64,000 nucleotides of DNA, taken from contig NC_073696.1 in assembly GCF_029784165.1 (NCBI RefSeq), positions 114,174,665 through 114,238,664 on the forward strand, read 5' to 3'. Both the position numbers and the translations under genes were made by a program. The notes below the pieces were generated by a model. It was not told the origin of the DNA and did no database searches. It saw only the letters and a program-made list of their open reading frames with translations. The DNA comes from Wyeomyia smithii (lineage: Eukaryota; Arthropoda; Insecta; Diptera; Culicidae). Below, one piece after another: positions 58,043 to 64,000 of the stretch; position 1 is the stretch's first letter, and the number at the start of each line of letters is the position of its first letter.

Positions 58043-58657
58043 AACATTCAATAACCAATCTACTCAACAACAAGTTGTGAAGCAGCTTTTCCTGTTTTAT
58101 TTTTGTTCATTCACATAATTTCACTTTTTCAGTTTTTAAGGGTTTTGAAATATTTCCAACTGTTAGATTGCTAATACATTTTTACTTTCAATACGATTTA
58201 TATCTTTTAAACTTTAAACGTTACGATTTGTTTTGAAAATTTAGTTTCCTTTTTTAAATGGTAGATTCAGTTTTGCAATGGCTCGAGTCTTTATGAAATT
58301 CTGTCAGCACAATCAAGATATTTTTGAACCCCAGAATGTATAGTTAACTTCGAAAAGAAAATTCCTTATTATTCTAGATTTCTGAATTATTCTATTTTTC
58401 CATCACATTTTTTGTGCCCCAAAATTTTTTTATGAAACCAGACACATTTTGCTTATTTTTGTCGATATCTCAATTCTATTTGAAGTTATTGATGTTTTAA
58501 CGTTGTAATACGTCTTACGGCAGCATGTAAAGTGGAACGAATTGAAAACCCAAAAACATCGAGAGCGTCACAAAAATTATTCACTTTTAAATGCTTGGAA
58601 CTCAGTCAGTTTTTACGGATTCTCTCTATTTTTAGAACAATCGATTGGAAAGTTAGC
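58043..58657. other. AT-rich intronic spacer
   Basis: No feature recognised. Confidence 0.4.
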
Positions 58658-58659
58658 TA

Positions 58660-59754
58660 GGGTAAGCGCTTCATTGTTCATCTCAACAGCTAGCTGCACC
58701 TATATTCATCCTATTTCTTTCATTTGTCCATTTACCGTCAAATTTCTACAAATTTTTGGAAGTAAATCTATTTGATTCGCGATTTTGTCAAGTGGTTGAA
58801 AGTTTTTCGTTGAAAATATGGTAAAATTTAACGATTAATTGATCAAAAAGGCGTGATGAGATGAATATAGGTACTGAGATGAATATAGGAGCGATTCCCC
58901 TGTGCGTCCTGAATTAGCTATGCTAATGTCAGCGCAACAAGGCTGCGTTCTACAGCGTTCTACACGGACCAACTGGCGGACCGCAGCACTGCATAGCATT
59001 GCTAAACATGTCATGTTTACTTCAAGCCTTTCCGGCCACTGCTGATAGATGTGAGTGTGTCGGTAGTGTGTATTACTACCGTTATGTCTTGTTTTCTTGC
59101 TTGCAGCATATGTGGAGCGTAGACTATCAAGAGAAACAGGAATCTTAGCGTCATTCACGAATCATTCTCGGTAAATGACAATCTAAAATCAATGCTTCTC
59201 TACAAGGATTCCAATCATCACTTCTATCAAAAAAAAAGTTGAACGAGAATTATCACTGAAATTTACCGCTCATACCGATCATTAAGTTCATTAATCCCAA
59301 TCGAGTGCACAAAATAAATTGCTTAAAAACATGTTGCAAAATATATTGTCATAAGACTGGCTGTCGTAATTCTACGTTAACTTGCGGTCGTGTCTTATAA
59401 ACAAACTTTTCAACTAGTTCATAATAAATACACCTTTTTCATTTGTTTTTCTTCTTGGGGCTAGCATGAAAAAATATCTCTTGGCCTCATTTTGAAGGGT
59501 ACATTTGATTCTACATATGGAGAAAATGTTAAATATATGTTATCTGTTATATTTTATTAATTCAATTTGAAACATGATCATTTCATCACGCTTTTTTGGT
59601 CAATTTATCGTCAAATTTTACCATAATTTCAACGTAAAACAAATAGATTTACTTCCAAAATTAGTAGAAATTTGACGGTAAATTGAACAGATGAGAAAAA
59701 AAAGATGAATATAGGTGCACCTAGCTGTTGAGATGCATAATGGAGCGATTACCC
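58660..59754. mobile_element. 1.1-kb foldback element with about 200-bp inverted repeats, TA-flanked
   Basis: Left arm 58660-58860 and right arm 59573-59754 are inverted copies. Both outer ends start GGGTAA(G/T)CGCT and share CATCTCAACAGCTAG and TTTACCGTCAAATTTCTAC. TA dinucleotides flank the element (58658-58659, 59755-59756), fitting Tc1/mariner-type insertion. The core encodes nothing recognised. A GATGAATATAGGAGCGATTC block at 58881-58900 looks like a second, degraded copy of the inner end sequence. Confidence 0.78.
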
Positions 59755-59756
59755 TA

Positions 59757-60010
59757 CGTGGACTTTTGAATGCAGAAATTTTAGAAATGACATCTTTAGA
59801 ATCAAATAAATTTCTTATTGAGCGTCTTAGTATATTGGGATTGAATATTGAGAATAGGTTATGTTTCCACTGAATTCTACTACGAACGATCGAACACCCT
59901 CTTTCAACCCAACCTATTCTCGATATTCATATTTTAATTCCTTGTTATATGATACCTCGGTATTTTTTTCCTACATAAACACCTTTTCTTTTTTCACCTT
60001 TTTTTTTCTT
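59757..60010. other. Intronic spacer
   Basis: No feature recognised. Confidence 0.35.
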
Positions 60011-60131
60011 CTGGCCACTCTATTTCGGACCGGGTCATCCAAAGTGCTTCAATTGTACTCAAAATTACATAGATTGACCAAGATTGAAAATAATCAGACT
60101 CGTATTTTTGTAGGGTCATTAGGATGACCAG
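60011..60131. repeat. Small inverted-repeat element, family copy 1 (121 bp)
   Basis: Begins CTGGCCACTCTATTTC and ends ATTAGGATGACCAG, forming short inverted ends. It shares its layout and most of its end sequence with the element at 62084-62181. Confidence 0.6.
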
Positions 60132-61430
60132 TTAAGACAAAAGATGGCGAAAGAGAATACTTTTTCCATGACGTGTTGTTTTTTGTATCAAATTGAAAAT
60201 AATTATTTCTAGTTGAAAAAAAAAAGTTTAAAAGAACATTACAATATTCAAAGTAAATAAGAGTGAGGATAATGCGTTTCTTGTTCTAAATTCAGCTGTT
60301 AAAAATAAGTATACCTAATAAATGATTCAAAATTTTTGTTCAATTTTTATACCTTAGGGAGCACACTTAAATGACGTAGTATTCATGGTGAAGAGGGAGA
60401 GTATCGTCCTTATGTAAAAAGATTCGACAAGGGAAGAGGGGTTAGATTAAAATCGACGTAGCATTTTTTTTTCGAAGTTTGATATTTTTTGCACAGAAAA
60501 TACATTAAAAACATTGGATTAAAGGGACAGCTGTCGAAATCTTTCCAACTATGGCATTCTGTAATCTTTTTATTGCTTCTTTTGCCAGGCTTGTAGTTTT
60601 TCCTCAGAGATTCACTAGCGTGAAGAAAAGTATCATTCACTGCGCCAACAACTGCTCTCACAGTAATGGGCAAAGCGACTCACTTGCTTGAAGAGATCAG
60701 CGAATCGTTTGTATCTGAGTAGCTTACCAAAAAACACCGCGGTGAAGTTAGAAATATTTCTCCAGAGAGATAATGAACTGGTGTGAGCTTCCTCATACGA
60801 AAGAACATTTCGCAATATAGTTACACAACAGAGCTTACTGCAGTACTTTTACTGTGTATTTCTTAGGCGTATATCAAATGAGGGTAGCATCTAGGTAGGA
60901 AAGTAGATTATAGTAGAATTAAATAAATAAATCCAACCGCTCTTCACGAATGTTTGCTCTTCGAATAATTCGATTTTATCTCAGTAGTGCGCACCGCGGT
61001 GTACTATTGTGTATTCTCACCAGAGTGACTCACCAACCTTGTTTCGCTCAGCTGTGGTGTAAGCAGCAAATGTATTAGTTTTCTACGAGCGGCGGAAACA
61101 CAGCACAAAGCAGAAGAAAGGAGTGTGGTTCAAAAAATTGCCTCACGCAGCGCTTATGCTGGGCAAGAAGTGAGTGGTGAATATTCACTCTGCTCTCTCC
61201 ACATATTGAGGACAATAACAAACCTGTCTCTAGCACATAAACAGTCTCTGATATTTTCAAACACACAAGCAGAAGACATCAATCCAGAGCGCATCATATA
61301 AAAGGCTGCAACAAGTATGTAGGAGAACTCTGGCAAAAACACTTGACAAAATGAGTACGAACATATTTTTGCTGCTGGACTGAAAGCCTTCGACACCCTT
61401 CATCATTGAAGATTTTGCTCGAAGCTAGAA
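60132..61430. other. Intronic sequence
   Basis: No gene or element supported. Confidence 0.35.
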
Positions 61431-61479
61431 ACTCAGTTTACCTTTTCCGGAACGATCCTAAACTGTATTCTGCGGGGAT

Positions 61480-61830
61480 CAGCAATCCGAAATGAGCCAC
61501 TCAACCTCTGGAGTTCCTCAAGGGTCTGTGCTTGGACCGTGGGTCTTCTGTAGTTATGTAAGCGATTTGTTATCCGTATTGCCAATACAAATGTATGAAG
61601 ATGACGTTTAACTGTATATTCATCAGCTTGGTTCTTGTTCCTGAGAACTTATTATGATGCTAAATGATGATCCCGCAAGAGGAATCAGCTATTCGTCAAC
61701 AAATCAAAAAGCAATGTTTTTTACGGGTCACCGTAGAAAACCAATATTTTATTCCTTGTTACTATGAATGGATCTATTGAGTGAACGGAGAATGCAAAAA
61801 ATCTCGGTTTCATTTTCGAATGCTACGTTT
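61480..61830 (+). pseudogene. Jockey/CR1-like RT palm fragment
   Basis: Plus strand, in shifting frames: STSGVPQGSVLGPWVF near 61500-61550 (motif B), SDLLSVLPIQMYEDDV near 61563-61610 (motif C with YADD changed to YEDD), NQLFVNKSKSNVFYGSP near 61685-61732, MNGSIE near 61764, and TENAKNLGFIFE near 61785-61820. The fragment lacks the rest of the element and has several stops. Confidence 0.7.
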
Positions 61831-62083
61831 TTTTCGGGGGGCCGAGATTTTGTGAACAAATGCTACGAAGGGAACGAGGAGAGAGAAGGAGGGTGTTGTA
61901 AATGTCATGAAAAAATGCTACGTTATTTAAGTATGCTCCCTTACATAAGATTCTATCGAATACCTCCTCTTTCTCTGCATATGCGTTCGTAATTTTTTTT
62001 TTTTTTGATAATTTGTAGATGACTCAAAAAATAATTTCGCAACAATATCTAATAAAAAGGGATCGAACAGAGTTGTTTTTCTT
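61831..62083. other. Intronic sequence
   Basis: No feature recognised. Confidence 0.35.
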
Positions 62084-62181
62084 CTGGTCGCCCTATTTCA
62101 GAGATTTCAAAAAAGAAGAGATTAATCTTCATCTAAAATAATCAGATCTGATTTTTTTTGTTGAGTCATTGGGGTGACCAG
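62084..62181. repeat. Small inverted-repeat element, family copy 2 (98 bp)
   Basis: Begins CTGGTCGCCCTATTTCAG and ends CATTGGGGTGACCAG, so the termini are inverted (CTGGTC/GACCAG). Internal AAAATAATCAGA is shared with copy 1 at 60011-60131. Confidence 0.6.
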
Positions 62182-64000
62182 TTTCGAAAAAGGGTAACCA
62201 TAAATAAAAATAAATTTATTCGGTATATTTTATTTAAAAAAATCATAGCTTGCAAACCAGGTAATCGATTTTCGATGTTTATGGATCAAATTTAAGGTAA
62301 TTATTTCTAGTTCAAAAATTCCAAGGAATCAAACATGTAAACTTTTGAAATTTAAAATTGTAGAACTAGTATAATTTTCATCATGTTTTCAAATTGAATT
62401 CACTTAAATATAGAAGATAACATATTTTCAAAAACAAAAAAAATCCATTTGGGTCATTTCATACGAAGTAACTACGAAACAGCACAAACTTGGCATTGAC
62501 CATCACTGATTTATATGGGGAAATTATTAATCTAAATTCACTTCGAAAAAATCCCAACTGTGGTGTAGATAAGAATAACTCCCGCTTAGTGGAATTCCTC
62601 AGTTTGTTGCAAAATAACGCATATTTTGTTCAAAATACCAAGGAATCTAGAAAACATATAATTTTGGACTGGAAGTGTTGCCAGATAGATTACCTTTATA
62701 TTTAAAAACTGAATTTGTTTTTCGCAAAAGTAGTCATTTTTATACAAAATTTGATCATTTCATTCTGTTCACGTGAGAAACAACTTCGTCCATCGTTAAT
62801 CTGGCAACACTGCTGCAAAAAGATATTTTCGGATTCTTTAAAAACAAGAAAAATTTAATTTTTTTTGTTTAGAGGCGAACCAGCCAAAAGCTGAAAGCCT
62901 CTCTAATAAAGAAAAAATTTTTTGTTTGTTTTGTTGTTCAAACATCATGATTGGAGATGATATGGAGAAAATCTAAACTGGTTTCGTAAAAAAGATATAT
63001 CTCGAGATTGACTCATAATATCTCGAAATGATAGTGTTTTCTCAGGTGAAATTTTCCGAAAGAACACGATAATATTATCAAAAATAGAATAAAAGTGGCT
63101 GCATTTGCTGAAAAATGTAAGTTTAGATGCAAAACACAAAAATGTTCTATCTGGCAACACTTCCTGTCAAAAGGTATATTTTTCTGGATTGTTTGTTTTT
63201 TTTTTTAAAGTGAACCTAGAAGGGGCGCATTTTTCAATAAAAAACATCAACAACTTTGAGCAGGATTGAGATATTTACAATTTGAGCATTGCAAAATATT
63301 TATCTTAAATATCGTCTAAACTCTAAAAAAAGTTTTGATATGAAATTTGAAACAAAATAGTTAGAGCAAGAGAGAATTTTTTAATGATTAGGGTCCAATA
63401 AATAATTACCGTTTTTTCGCACACAAAGCTAAATTACATCCTCAGTATACAATTCCTTTTAAGCAGTAAACTCTCTGGTAATCATCTATGAAATCATTAA
63501 ACAGCTACTCATTATCATTAACCATAAAAAGTTACATTCACTTAAAATCGCGATGTCTATTTTTTTCAAATAAGTATTAAAGACTTCAGAAGTTGATTTT
63601 CCAATTTTTATTGAACTTGAGTAAGTTTACAAGTTGTTGTTGTCATTTGAAATTTAGGTCAAATTGTTTTTAAACAGCTATTAAAATATTGCATCGAATT
63701 TGATGAAATTTTCACAGCAGATGCATCCTAAGTTGTAGTTTACGAAAATATTTTTTTTGAAGAAAAAAATATTTTTTCAATAGTAACTATTTAAAACAAT
63801 ATGTTGAAAATCTATGTTCTGGGGCACTGAAAAATCTGAAAAAAAAATCACAAGTATTCTTGACGAAATTTCGAAACCACTCTGAAAATTCCGTGGTGGT
63901 GTTAGAGTTTCATCAAAAGATATGGGCTTTCAAAGCTGGTGGCGAGCACGTTTTCAAGCGAGAAGCGAGTGAGCAGCACTACTATTGACAATCCCTGTTT
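62182..64000. other. AT-rich intronic end of window with an inverted repeat pair
   Basis: GGAAGTGTTGCCAGATAGA at 62671-62689 is exactly inverted at 63146-63164, and CTGGCAACACT also occurs at 62801-62811. No gene is supported to the window end. Confidence 0.45.

Larger units (their letters stand above)
24743..64000 (-). other. Lar: Lar intron, at least 39.3 kb, continues beyond the window
   Basis: No further Ig or FNIII exon of Lar was recognised on the minus strand to the end of the window. The region is treated as a single large intron carrying the elements listed separately. A micro-exon could have been missed. Confidence 0.65.

Overview
This is a eukaryotic, insect-type genomic window, most likely from a culicine mosquito (Aedes-like). 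The only host gene I can support is the receptor tyrosine phosphatase Lar, on the minus strand. Non-LTR retroelements, Tc1/mariner and hAT relics, SINEs and MITEs fill its introns. The organism call is inference. It rests on the strong match of the exons to insect Lar, the very short (60-61 bp) introns next to huge TE-loaded ones, and the TE mixture (RTE/JAM-like, R1, CR1, Jockey, tRNA-derived SINEs).

Layout. Bases 1-3807 hold three Lar exons, which cover most of the cytoplasmic PTP domains, the transmembrane segment and about 4.5 fibronectin III domains. The next exon upstream is at 24603-24742. The intron between them is 20.8 kb. It contains a Jockey relic (about 4500-5165), a broken RTE-type element (about 6715-9910), and a (TATAG)n pentanucleotide block (10667-21969) split into three arrays by two R1-clade elements in the same orientation. 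From 24743 to the window end (at least 39 kb) I see no further Lar exon. That stretch reads as one large intron. It holds a tandemly duplicated, decayed I/R1-superfamily element followed by RTE and Tc1/mariner scraps (28-32 kb), a 672 bp inverted-repeat element (40.8 kb), a 5'-truncated RTE copy (44.2-45.6 kb), and a CR1 element nested inside a small hAT element with a perfect 8-bp target duplication (45.6-49.9 kb). Further along are two SINE insertions, several MITEs, and a 1.1 kb foldback element flanked by TA.

The most notable structure is the R1/(TATAG)n block. Two related R1-clade elements, both minus strand, both with an 11-A tail, sit wholly inside the same long, nearly perfect pentanucleotide array. 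Known R1-clade lineages target rDNA, telomeric repeats or simple-sequence arrays. The pattern here suggests a lineage specific for TATAG repeats, though from one locus this is only a hypothesis.

No TE copy here is demonstrably autonomous. The R1 copies carry complementary deletions, the CR1 ORF2 has a single in-frame stop, and the RTE and I-like copies are frameshifted. No rRNA, functional tRNA gene, CRISPR or bacterial feature was found.
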